Positions 8,162-15,233 of a stretch of DNA of 32,487 nt are shown here, piece after piece. Numbering within the stretch: the stretch's first letter is position 1; each line of letters starts with the position of its first letter. Made by a program: the position numbers and the translations under genes. This stretch comes from an uncultured Eggerthellaceae bacterium (lineage in GTDB: Bacteria > Actinomycetota > Coriobacteriia > Coriobacteriales > Eggerthellaceae). The DNA lies in NCBI GenBank assembly GCA_904420215.1, contig CAJFUR010000097.1:1-32487 (forward strand), written 5' to 3'. The notes beneath the pieces are model-generated. The model was not told the DNA's origin and did not search any database. It was given only the letters and a program-made list of their open reading frames with translations.

Positions 8162-9366
8162 CCCTCCTTCACGTCAACCTGGCAGCTACGCAGCACGTTG
8201 AGTGCGGCAACATGCCGCCCGGGCGTGGTTCCGGCGCAGCATGCCGCATCCACCGCAAGGGGCAGCTCGGGCGCAAGGGCTTTCACAAGCAACGCGTTCG
8301 ACACCACGCAGATGTCGGTGCACAGCCCCACGAACTCCACCGAGGCCACCTCGCCCGCCGCGAACCGGCACGCAAGCTCCATCGCCAGTTCCATGCTGCC
8401 GAACGTGGGCTTGCGAAACACCTTGGCGTCCCGCAGGCAGCGCACTTCGTCCAACTCGGCGGGAAACTCCCACCCGGGCGTCCCTTCGATGCAATGCAGC
8501 ACGGGGAGCTTCTCGCCCTCCTGCATTTCCAGATAATCGCCCCCGTGCGTGTCCTGCGTGAAGTACACTTCGCCGGCAAAGGCGCACGCCTTTTCCACCA
8601 ACCCGGGCAGCATCGCCTGCGCTTCGGCGGTGCCCAGAGAACCCGTCACGAAGTCGTTCTGCACGTCCACCACCACCAGCACGTTCTCCGCCGCGGTGCT
8701 TTTCCGTGCGCGGTGCTGCCGCCAGCTTTTCCGCACGTCGTCGCACAGCGCGCGGGCGGCCTCCGTGCGCAGGTAGCGCTCATCGAAGCCGGCATCGCCC
8801 AAGCGGAAGCGGTCGAGCGCGTCGGCGTCCTTGAACGCACGGTAAAGCAGCACGGCACGCTCGGGCGGCAGAGGCGCAAGCCCGTGCGCCGTTTCCGCAC
8901 TCATAGCCGCGCTTTTGGAAACCTCGTCTTCACCCAAGGCGTCGTCGCGGTCGTGGTACGCCATAATCGCGTAGCTCGTCGGGCGAAACGCCCAGCCCGC
9001 TTCTGCGGAAAGGTCGCGGTAGTACGCCGCCGCCCGTGCGCCGTGCCCCACGTCCAGCCCGTCGTCGTTGCGGCGGCTGTCGTGGAACACCGCACAGGCG
9101 CACAGCGTTTCCGCCTCGTCGGCGGACAGCCCCTCGCGCTCTGCGATGAGCAGGCACAGCAGCAGCACGCGCGCGCAATGCCGCTTCGTGTGCAGCCCGT
9201 CGTCGTCCAACCCGAACGTCACCTCGTCGTTGAGGAAGCGCGCCCAGCGCACGTACGCATCGCGCAAGCGCTCCGGCACCGCCAGCGGCGCAGGGTCGAT
9301 CGGCAACCTGGACGCCGCTCCCGTGCGCGCCGCAGCGCGGGGCGCACGCTCGTCCTGCGCGCTCAT
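8152..9366 (-). CDS. pncA: HD-domain/nicotinamidase fusion protein
   Basis: This 404-residue protein joins two enzymes. Residues about 35-200 form an HD phosphohydrolase-type domain with His63, the His95-Asp96 pair (VFHDSRR) and a late Asp182 (KDADALDRF), all expected metal ligands. Residues about 227-404 form an isochorismatase-fold nicotinamidase, which hydrolyses nicotinamide to nicotinate and ammonia. Its triad is visible: Asp234 (VVDVQNDF), Lys319 (FRKPTFGS) and Cys353 (GLCTDICVV). The metal site DTH is at 272-274. Stand-alone PncA is about 200 residues, so the HD half is an addition. The start ATG overlaps the upstream sirtuin stop as ATGA, and its end overlaps pncB. The HD substrate is unknown. 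Confidence 0.93.
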   Translation of the reverse strand: MSAQDERAPRAAARTGAASRLPIDPAPLAVPERLRDAYVRWARFLNDEVTFGLDDDGLHTKRHCARVLLLCLLIAEREGLSADEAETLCACAVFHDSRRNDDGLDVGHGARAAAYYRDLSAEAGWAFRPTSYAIMAYHDRDDALGEDEVSKSAAMSAETAHGLAPLPPERAVLLYRAFKDADALDRFRLGDAGFDERYLRTEAARALCDDVRKSWRQHRARKSTAAENVLVVVDVQNDFVTGSLGTAEAQAMLPGLVEKACAFAGEVYFTQDTHGGDYLEMQEGEKLPVLHCIEGTPGWEFPAELDEVRCLRDAKVFRKPTFGSMELAMELACRFAAGEVASVEFVGLCTDICVVSNALLVKALAPELPLAVDAACCAGTTPGRHVAALNVLRSCQVDVKEGWR

Positions 9367-10211
9367 CGCCCGCTCGCCTTCCGCACGCCTGCCAGCACGT
9401 CGGCAATAAGCCCGTCGAACCCGAACGATTTGCCCGCTATCTCGCGCGGAATGAACAACTCGCCCAAGTTCACGCTCACATACGTCGCATGCTCCTCCTG
9501 CGCAACAAGGCGCATGAGCGCGGGCTTGACAAGCCGGTTGCGCGGCCCTATGCCCAGCTCCAGCACCACGAGCTTCTTTCCGCCCGCACGCTCCAGAAAG
9601 CCCTCGAACGCCTGCCGCTGCGCCCTATCCTCCACGAAACCCGCGCCCTCCATGCGCGGGCGCATGGGAGACCCGCACTCGGGGCACAGCGGCACCAACC
9701 CGGCGGGCACGCGCCCGCCACGCTCCGCCGCCGCCATCTGCCGCAGCTTCTCCACGCTGGAGTAGATGCCGCCATGGCACGGTCGCGAGCACTGCATGGT
9801 GAGCCAGTTGCCCTCCACCTCGTAAATGCGGTCTGCCGCGAAACCCGCCATTTCGAAATGGCATTCGCCGTTGCTCGTCAGCACGAAGTAGTCCTTGCCC
9901 GACACCAGCGCCAACAAGTCGCGCATGACGGGCGTCGGCTCGTAGCTCAGGCAGTAGCGCGCCGCCAGCCGCGCCCAAAAGCCCCACAGCTCCTCGCTCG
10001 TCTCCCACGGATAGCCCATGCCGTGCAGAATGCAGCGCAACCCCCGCGCTTGGCGCAGGTCGCCGAACGTCTCCTGAAACGCCGCGTCGTCGGCGAACAG
10101 GTGCAGCCCCTCCGTGATGGAAAGCCCGTTGCTCGCACCCACCAGCACCGCGTCCGCCTCGCCGATGCGCTGCGCGACAGCCCGCAAATCGTTTTCGTTG
10201 AATCCGCTCAT
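9363..10211 (-). CDS. Sirtuin-family protein B, class M (SirTM)-like
   Basis: The ORF track begins at 10556, but the ATG at 10211 overlaps the previous stop as ATGA and starts the homologous sequence, giving 282 residues. It resembles its neighbour: a nucleotide-binding opening (LVGASNGLSITEG, about 23-35), a VLTSNGECHF segment (Asn114) and four zinc-type cysteines (C141, C145, C176, C179). Where deacylase sirtuins have a catalytic His before Gly, this reads MQCSRPC with Gln140. From memory, Gln here marks the SirTM class that ADP-ribosylates proteins. The usual NxD becomes NGE, so activity may differ from the partner. It may be a divergent subunit or a partner of sirtuin A. The NAD-using role is inferred. 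Confidence 0.85.
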   Translation of the reverse strand: MSGFNENDLRAVAQRIGEADAVLVGASNGLSITEGLHLFADDAAFQETFGDLRQARGLRCILHGMGYPWETSEELWGFWARLAARYCLSYEPTPVMRDLLALVSGKDYFVLTSNGECHFEMAGFAADRIYEVEGNWLTMQCSRPCHGGIYSSVEKLRQMAAAERGGRVPAGLVPLCPECGSPMRPRMEGAGFVEDRAQRQAFEGFLERAGGKKLVVLELGIGPRNRLVKPALMRLVAQEEHATYVSVNLGELFIPREIAGKSFGFDGLIADVLAGVRKASGR

Positions 10212-11194
10212 GCCAATCGTCCCCCTTCGCGCGCCAACTCGGCACGCACGTCTTTCAGCACTTGCGCAATGTCGGCCTGAATCGCCATGCCCTTGCCCTC
10301 TATCTGCGCGGGCAGAAGCGCATGCTTGTCGTTCACCGCCACGTAGCGCGCCTGCGGCAAGCCGTTCGTCAGCGCCCAGAACGGCTCTTGGATGAACATG
10401 GGCGTCATGCGCCCCACGCCCAGCTCGATGAACAGCATCTTTCTCTGCGCGTTGCGCTGGATGCAGTCCGACACCTTCTGGTACTCGTGCTCGTATTTGC
10501 CACCTTGCAGGAAGTTGCCGTAGCCGCGCACCCAGGGGAACAGCTCGGCGCCGCAATGCGGGCAGTGCGGAATCATCTCCGCAGGCACGCTGGTGCCCTC
10601 ACCCATGGCGGCGAACATCCGCTCCACGGGCGCTTCGGCATCCCACGTCTCGTCGCAGCACGGGCGCGAGCATTGGAAGAAGCGGTGGTCGCCCTGAATC
10701 TGGCTCAGCTTGTCCTCGGGGTACAGCTTCGTGAACTGCGTGTCCTGGTTCGTGGTGAGCACGAAGAACTCTCGTCCGTTCAAGATGGCATCCAAATCGA
10801 AGTACGGTTTGCGAATGGGCGCAGTCTGCGTGGTGTGCAAAAACGTGACCAGATAACCCCAGAACTCCTCACGTGTTTTGAAATGGTTGCCGAGCATGCC
10901 GGCGAACGCGCCCTTGAAGCCGTATTTGCGCGCGAACTTGCCGAAGTGCTCGCGAAACGACGGCGTGTCGTCGTAGTAGAAGTCGCCGCCGCCCGCCGCC
11001 GACAGCCCCGACGCGCCGCCCACCACGATGACCTCCGCGCCCTCCACCTCGCGCGCGAATCTGCAGATCTGCTCGCCGTAGGGCGCGGGTTCCACGCGGC
11101 TGAGCGCCACCGCCGTGCCGCCCGCGGCGTAGGTGCCGTACGCGCGCGAGTAGTTCGTCTGCGTCTGCATGACCAAATCTTCGTAGAACGTCAT
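10208..11194 (-). CDS. Sirtuin-family protein A, class M (SirTM)-like
   Basis: The track start at 11317 is too early. The ATG at 11194 follows AAAAGGAGAAAG and gives 328 residues. The Rossmann-type NAD site appears as VVGGASGLSAAGG (about 58-70), and the sirtuin TNQD motif is at 148-151 (LTTNQDTQF). FFQCSRPCC (Gln174, Cys175, Cys179) with CPHCG (Cys211, Cys214) forms the zinc site. The catalytic His of deacylases is replaced by Gln174, as I recall for the ADP-ribosylating SirTM group. ELGVGRMTP lies near 257-265. Known SirTM loci carry macrodomain, GcvH-L and LplA genes, none of which is seen here. The gene overlaps the next one by ATGA and heads the intact part of an NAD-salvage operon. Confidence 0.88.
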   Translation of the reverse strand: MTFYEDLVMQTQTNYSRAYGTYAAGGTAVALSRVEPAPYGEQICRFAREVEGAEVIVVGGASGLSAAGGGDFYYDDTPSFREHFGKFARKYGFKGAFAGMLGNHFKTREEFWGYLVTFLHTTQTAPIRKPYFDLDAILNGREFFVLTTNQDTQFTKLYPEDKLSQIQGDHRFFQCSRPCCDETWDAEAPVERMFAAMGEGTSVPAEMIPHCPHCGAELFPWVRGYGNFLQGGKYEHEYQKVSDCIQRNAQRKMLFIELGVGRMTPMFIQEPFWALTNGLPQARYVAVNDKHALLPAQIEGKGMAIQADIAQVLKDVRAELAREGGRLA

Positions 11195-11424
11195 TGTTCT
11201 TTCTCCTTTTCCGCAATCGCGCACGCCGCGGCGAGCGTGCGCGCCAAACCTCCTGCCACGTACAGGCTTTTTCCCGCCAGATGCGCGGGCGTCTGCAAAG
11301 GAGCCTTGTTCAGGCACGCGTAGAGCGCGTTGCCGCTTTTCGCCGCCATGTCCTAAAGCGGCAGTTTGGTGACGCCGGGGGTCATCTCGCCCACGCCCAG
11401 CTCAAGAAACAGCACGCGCCTTGC
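11191..11424 (-). pseudogene. C-terminal remnant of a third sirtuin-family gene
   Basis: Upstream of sirtuin A the minus strand still reads RRVLFLELGVGEMTP, closely matching the C-terminal ELGVGRMTP of sirtuin A. It continues to an in-frame TAG (11355-11353), then through about 50 more residues (DMAAKSGNALYACLNK; AHLAGKSLYVAGG) to a TGA that overlaps the ATG of sirtuin A as ATGA. The TAG sits where the paralogue has Trp (PFW versus PL-stop), so a TGG to TAG change is likely. Everything before about 11450 is missing. The preserved overlap suggests the operon once had three consecutive sirtuin genes. Confidence 0.8.
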
Positions 11425-11487
11425 GCCGTAGTGCCGTCTTTTTCGTTTCCCATGTTTGACCATCCTTGTTCTATGTGTTAATTTTTC

Positions 11488-11515
11488 AATTACAACTTTA
11501 CCTTATCATGTAATT
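11488..11515. promoter_or_regulatory. Inverted repeat in the divergent sirtuin-operon/rrf2 region, candidate operator
   Basis: AATTACA (11488-11494) and TGTAATT (11509-11515) form a perfect 7-bp inverted repeat separated by 14 bases, about two helical turns centre to centre. It sits in a conspicuously AT-rich gap between the sirtuin remnant and the Rrf2 gene. On the plus strand a weak promoter (TTGACC at 11457, then TAATTT after 17 bp) could drive rrf2, and this repeat would lie at or just past its start. Rrf2 binding here is inference. Confidence 0.4.
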
Positions 11516-11606
11516 TTATTAATTGCAACACAGAACACATCGGAGCGGCCGAAGACGTGCAACGGGGCGAGGCAAGCCCGGGGGCCCGAATCGAAGGAGG
11601 GAATTC

Positions 11607-12059
11607 GTGAAATACTCCACACGACTGGCGGACGCCGTGCACATCATGGTGTTCGTCCACCTCGCCGACCAAACCACGCTCACCAGCACGGAAATAGCCA
11701 CGAGCATCCAAACGAACCCCGCTTACGTGCGGCAGCTCATGGCGAAGATGAAAGCAGCGGGGCTCATCGAAAGCGCGCGTGGGCAAGCACGCCCGTCGCT
11801 TGGGCGCGAGCCCGAGGCCATCACGCTTCTGGACGTGTATCGCGCCGTGGAGGGCGACAAGCCGCTGCTGCATCTGGACACGCACACGAACCCCGAATGC
11901 CACGTGGGCGTGTACATTCAGCACGCGCTGCAGGACTACTACAACCAGGTGCAGCGCGACGCCGAAGCCAGCATGAGCGCCATCACGCTGGCAGACGTCG
12001 TTGCCACGTTCCGCAGGAAAAGCGCCCTCGCCGAAAAAGCGCAGGCGCAGAAAGCGTAG
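11607..12059 (+). CDS. Rrf2-family transcriptional regulator
   Basis: The GTG at 11607 is chosen because AAGGAGG lies six bases upstream and the conserved Rrf2 opening (MKYSTRLADAVHIMVFV) begins there; the track start at 11523 lies within the AT-rich promoter. The 150-residue protein has the winged-helix DNA-binding region in residues 1-60, with NPAYVRQLMAKMKAAGLIES as recognition helix and start of the wing. The C-terminal effector part has only one conserved-looking cysteine (PECHVG), so an IscR-type Fe-S cluster with three cysteines is unlikely. It is transcribed away from the sirtuin/NAD operon and is the obvious candidate for its regulator, but that link rests on position alone. Confidence 0.9.
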   Translation: MKYSTRLADAVHIMVFVHLADQTTLTSTEIATSIQTNPAYVRQLMAKMKAAGLIESARGQARPSLGREPEAITLLDVYRAVEGDKPLLHLDTHTNPECHVGVYIQHALQDYYNQVQRDAEASMSAITLADVVATFRRKSALAEKAQAQKA

Positions 12060-12475
12060 AAACCGGGTGCAAGCCGGAAGCGCTTGCGAACGCATCCGAG
12101 AAGCGCGCCCACTCCCCCAGCACCCGCAGGCACCCCCGGCATCCCTTGCAATCGCCTCTCGAAGTTCAAAACGTTTTCGGCAAACCTGTTAGGAACTTCC
12201 CTTTTCGCGGATGACACCTCCCCTTGCAGAGGATACACTGATGCAGCGAAACAAGCTGCAAGCGCAACGGAGCGCATGGAAAGGGAGTGCAAAAACTTGG
12301 AAACGGCACCGTTCGGCGTGGGCATCCTTGCCTGCGGACTGGCCACAGGGGCAATCGCCGGCCTGGCGGCGTAAAGCACCCCGAAGCCACGCAACGCAAC
12401 GCGGCACAGGCGGCGCACCCCGTCCTTTTTTCGATTCTACGTAACTATAGCAACAAGCTGGGAGAAAGAGCGCAT
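12060..12475. other. Intergenic region with a possible very small ORF
   Basis: About 415 bases between rrf2 and the DMT transporter. A reading frame ending at TAA 12372-12374 closes with a hydrophobic glycine/alanine stretch (FGVGILACGLATGAIAGLAA) that could be a membrane peptide, for instance from the ATG at 12276 (32 residues). Its only Shine-Dalgarno candidate (GGAG) is too close to that ATG. I do not call it a gene. No terminator with a T-run is evident after rrf2. A GGGAGAAAGAG just before 12476 serves the transporter. Confidence 0.35.
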
Positions 12476-13705
12476 ATGGGGAACTCGGCGAGAACGCAAA
12501 GCGGGCGGCGAGCCTCGGAGCAGGGCGTCATGGTGGCTGCTGCCGTGGTGTCTGCCGTGTTCTACGGCATCTCGGTGCCGCTGTCGAAAATGCTCATGGA
12601 CGACGTCTCCTCGTCGCTCATGTCGGCGCTGCTGTATTTGGGCGCGGGCGCCGGCATGGCGCCGCTCGTCGCCGCGCGTGTACTGGCGGCCAAGCGCGCC
12701 GCGCGCGACGCGGCACCCGGCGTGGCATCCAACGGTGCAGCGCCCGGCAGCACGACCGGCAGCGCAACGTCCGGCAATGCATCCGGCGCGGCGCACGAAG
12801 CCCCGGCGGGCACCGCGCCCCGCGCGCACGCCCCCGCCGCCGACACGTCGCTCACGCGCAAGGAGATTCCCCTGCTCATCGTAATGGTGGCGGTAAACGC
12901 CGCCAGCGCGCTGCTTATGATGTACGGCATCAGCAACGCGTCCGCCGCCAACGCATCGCTGCTGGGCAATTTCGAGATAGCCGCCACCGCCGTCATCGCC
13001 ACGCTGCTGTTCAAAGAAGACATGGGGCGGCGCCTGGCGTGCGCCATCGCCGTCATCACGCTGTCGTGCGCGCTGTTGTCGTTCGAGGGAGCCGACGCGC
13101 TGACGCTGTCCACCGGGTCGCTGCCCATACTGGGCGCATGCGTTTTATGGGGGCTGGAAAACAACATCACGAAAGCGCTGTCGGACAAAGACCCGCTGCA
13201 GCTCACGTGCGTGAAAGGACTGGGTTCGGGCGCATGCGCGCTTGCCGTGGCGGCGGCGCTGGGGCAGATGGACGCCTCGCTAGGCGCCTGCGCGCTGGCG
13301 CTGCTTCTGGGGTTCGCGTCGTACGGGCTGTCCATCGCGCTGTACGTGCGGGCGCAGCGCACGCTGGGCGCCACGCGCACGGGCAACTACTACGCGTGCG
13401 CGCCGTTCGCGGGCGTGGCGTTCTCGTGGCTGTTCTTCGGCTTCAACCTCACCTGGCAGTTCGCGCTAGGACTGGCACTCATGCTGTGGGGCTTCTGGCT
13501 CACGCTGTCCACCAGCCACAACCACGAGCACACCCACCCCGCGCTTCGCCACGAGCACATGCACGCGCACGACGACGGGCACCACTTCCATGCCCACCCC
13601 GGGCTTGACCCTCACGTGGCACACGCGCACCCCCACGAGCACGCCGCCCTCACCCACGCTCACGAGCACACCCCCGACATCCACCACACCCACGCCCATC
13701 GGTAG
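12476..13705 (+). CDS. EamA/DMT-family transporter with histidine-rich C-terminal tail
   Basis: The ATG at 12476 (GGGAGAAAGAG upstream) starts a 409-residue polytopic membrane protein with the two-repeat EamA layout: VSAVFYGISVPLSKMLMD opens repeat one and GACVLWGLENNITKALS opens repeat two. The track start at 12287 lies in noncoding sequence. Two features are odd. Residues about 80-125 are a low-complexity Gly/Ala/Ser/Thr loop. The last 64 residues hold 24 histidines (runs such as HEHMHAHDDGHHFHAH). Such tails bind Ni, Zn, Co or Cu in other proteins, so metal transport or metal storage and sensing at the membrane is a reasonable guess. EamA proteins more often export metabolites, and the substrate cannot be read from sequence. 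It appears monocistronic. Confidence 0.85.
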   Translation: MGNSARTQSGRRASEQGVMVAAAVVSAVFYGISVPLSKMLMDDVSSSLMSALLYLGAGAGMAPLVAARVLAAKRAARDAAPGVASNGAAPGSTTGSATSGNASGAAHEAPAGTAPRAHAPAADTSLTRKEIPLLIVMVAVNAASALLMMYGISNASAANASLLGNFEIAATAVIATLLFKEDMGRRLACAIAVITLSCALLSFEGADALTLSTGSLPILGACVLWGLENNITKALSDKDPLQLTCVKGLGSGACALAVAAALGQMDASLGACALALLLGFASYGLSIALYVRAQRTLGATRTGNYYACAPFAGVAFSWLFFGFNLTWQFALGLALMLWGFWLTLSTSHNHEHTHPALRHEHMHAHDDGHHFHAHPGLDPHVAHAHPHEHAALTHAHEHTPDIHHTHAHR

Positions 13706-13873
13706 CGCAGGGATCGGAACACGGCAGGCGCATGCAAAACGACGCTCGGCGGGCGCAAGACGCCATGTCACCGCGCGCCCCAGCCAGCAGGCTTCCCCCG
13801 CCGCGGGCGAGCCTTCCGCGTCGCCCGGCGCGCTGGCGCCCGCATGCGCCGCCTCAGCCGTCGGCCCCGTGTC

Positions 13874-14083
13874 TCAGCCGTCGGCTTCGCCGCGGCGCTC
13901 GCGCAGGGCGTCCGCGCACTTCCGGTTTTCCTCGGCCACCACGGCCCCAATCACTTCGTCCACATGGCTGGGAATGCCGAACAGCGTGCGCTGCGAGCAC
14001 AAGCGCACGGGCGCCTTGCCCGTCGCCTCGGCGGCAAGCTGCTGTTGCAAGCGCTCCCAGCGCCTTTCCTCGGAAGTCTTCAT
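13874..14083 (-). CDS. Small hypothetical protein, possibly leaderless
   Basis: The 154-residue track ORF is probably a shorter gene. The last 69 residues, from the ATG at 14083, have ordinary protein composition (MKTSEERRWERLQQQL; LFGIPSHVDEVIGAVVAEEN), while the upstream extension is Gly/Ala/Arg noise. TATACT, a good -10 box, ends about six bases before this ATG, and no ribosome site is present, so the message may begin at the start codon. No -35 box is clear. I do not recognise the family; it is charged, soluble-looking and helical. It faces away from the SBP/MscS operon and may be unrelated to either neighbour. Confidence 0.5.
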   Translation of the reverse strand: MKTSEERRWERLQQQLAAEATGKAPVRLCSQRTLFGIPSHVDEVIGAVVAEENRKCADALRERRGEADG

Positions 14084-14364
14084 GCGCCCAGTATAACCCA
14101 ACCCGCAAGCATCCGCGCCTGCTGCCAACACCGCGGCGCCCGCGCCCGCGCGCGCCCCTCCTCCACCCTCCCGCGCGGCCGCCGCAGGCCACCCGCCGGC
14201 GCCCCCCTCCCCATCGTCAAAAGATCGTTGAGCCTCGGAAACGCACGCTCCCCTGTAACGTTTATTTGGCATACTAGTTTGGTTTGTTTTTTGCCGAACG
14301 GCAACGAAACGGAAAAGGCCGCGTGCCCGCAGACGCACGCGCGCAAGCAGAGAGGGAGAAAAGA
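14084..14364. other. Intergenic region before the SBP/MscS operon
   Basis: About 280 bases. The first part is extremely GC-rich (proline/arginine-like noise in translation). From about 14255 it becomes AT-richer (TTTATTTGGCATACTAGTTTGG followed by a T6 run), which probably holds the operon promoter, though no convincing -35/-10 pair could be fixed. GGGAG lies before the GTG at 14365. Confidence 0.35.
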
Positions 14365-15216
14365 GTGAAGCGGAAACTCATGGCGCTTGCCGCCGCCATG
14401 CTGGTGGCGGCGGGGCTGCTCTGCCTTGCCGGCTGCGGCGGGCAGGACGCCGGGCAGAAGGAGGGCGGGAGCGCATCCGCCAACGCCAACGCCAACGCCA
14501 ACGGCACCGGCACCCTGCGCGTCGGCGTGCGCGCCGACGTGGTGGGCTTCGGCTACTTCAACGAGCGCGCCAACAACTACTACGGCCTCGAGATCGACCT
14601 GGCCCGGGAGCTGGCCAGCCGTCTGGGCTACGCCGACGTGGAATTCGTCACGGTGGAACCGGACACGCGCAAGGACATGCTGCTTGCCGGCGAAGTGGAT
14701 TGCCTGGTGGCGTGCTATTCCATCACCGACACGCGCACGGAAAACTTCGACTTCTCGCCCGCGTACTACCACGACCGGGCGGTGATCATGGTGGAGAACA
14801 GCTCGCTCATCACGGACGTCTCCGACCTCGAGAACAAAACCGTCGGCATCATGTCGGGCTCGAACACTGGCCCGCTTCTGGCCATAAAGCTGCAAGAGCT
14901 GGGCATGATCAGCGAGATCGTCGAAAACGCCGACGAGGGCACCCAGTACGACGGCCTGTACGTCAAGCAGGTTCCCTCCTACGCAGAACTTTCGCGCGAG
15001 CTGGAAGAGGGCACGGTGGACGCCGCCGCCATGGACGGCAACATCACCCAAACCTACATCGACGAGGACCGCAGCATCCTCGACCTCAACATCGCCGACC
15101 AGGAATACGGTGTGGCCACCCAGAAGGGCTCGGCGCTCAGCCAGCCAGTGGCAGACGCCATCCAGTCGATGCTCGACGACGGCACCATCGCCGCCCTGAC
15201 GGAGAAGTGGAACTAG
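14365..15216 (+). CDS. Solute-binding lipoprotein (SBP_bac_3 type)
   Basis: The GTG at 14365 is chosen over the track start at 14284. It follows AGAGGGAGAAAAGA and begins a lipoprotein signal (KRKLMALAAAMLVAAGLLC) with the lipobox LAGC. The 283-residue product then has a short spacer and a periplasmic-binding fold of the amino-acid (family 3) type: LRVGVRADVVGFGYFNE, GLEIDLARELASRLGY, then TENFDFSPAYYHDRAVIMV and DLENKTVGIMSGS. These proteins normally bind small polar ligands for ABC uptake, but no permease or ATPase gene is nearby. The next gene, 17 bases on, encodes a sensor-like MscS protein. The binding protein may therefore feed a ligand signal to that channel; this is inference from gene order. 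Confidence 0.9.
   Translation: MKRKLMALAAAMLVAAGLLCLAGCGGQDAGQKEGGSASANANANANGTGTLRVGVRADVVGFGYFNERANNYYGLEIDLARELASRLGYADVEFVTVEPDTRKDMLLAGEVDCLVACYSITDTRTENFDFSPAYYHDRAVIMVENSSLITDVSDLENKTVGIMSGSNTGPLLAIKLQELGMISEIVENADEGTQYDGLYVKQVPSYAELSRELEEGTVDAAAMDGNITQTYIDEDRSILDLNIADQEYGVATQKGSALSQPVADAIQSMLDDGTIAALTEKWN
14479..14502 (+). repeat. Four tandem copies of GCCAAC in the lipoprotein linker
   Basis: GCCAAC is repeated four times exactly, encoding (Ala-Asn)4 between the lipobox and the folded domain. It is a likely slippage site, but each unit is in frame and would only lengthen or shorten the flexible tether. Confidence 0.8.
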
Positions 15217-15233
15217 CCATGGAGTCGCACGCT

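Noticed and set aside
10212-10556. N-terminal extension of sirtuin B in the ORF track
   Set aside because: It lies inside sirtuin A in another frame; the ATG at 10211 overlaps the previous stop as ATGA and starts the conserved sequence.
12276-12374. Possible 32-residue membrane peptide
   Set aside because: The hydrophobic end is suggestive, but there is no usable ribosome site and no recognisable family; kept only as a note in the intergenic entry.
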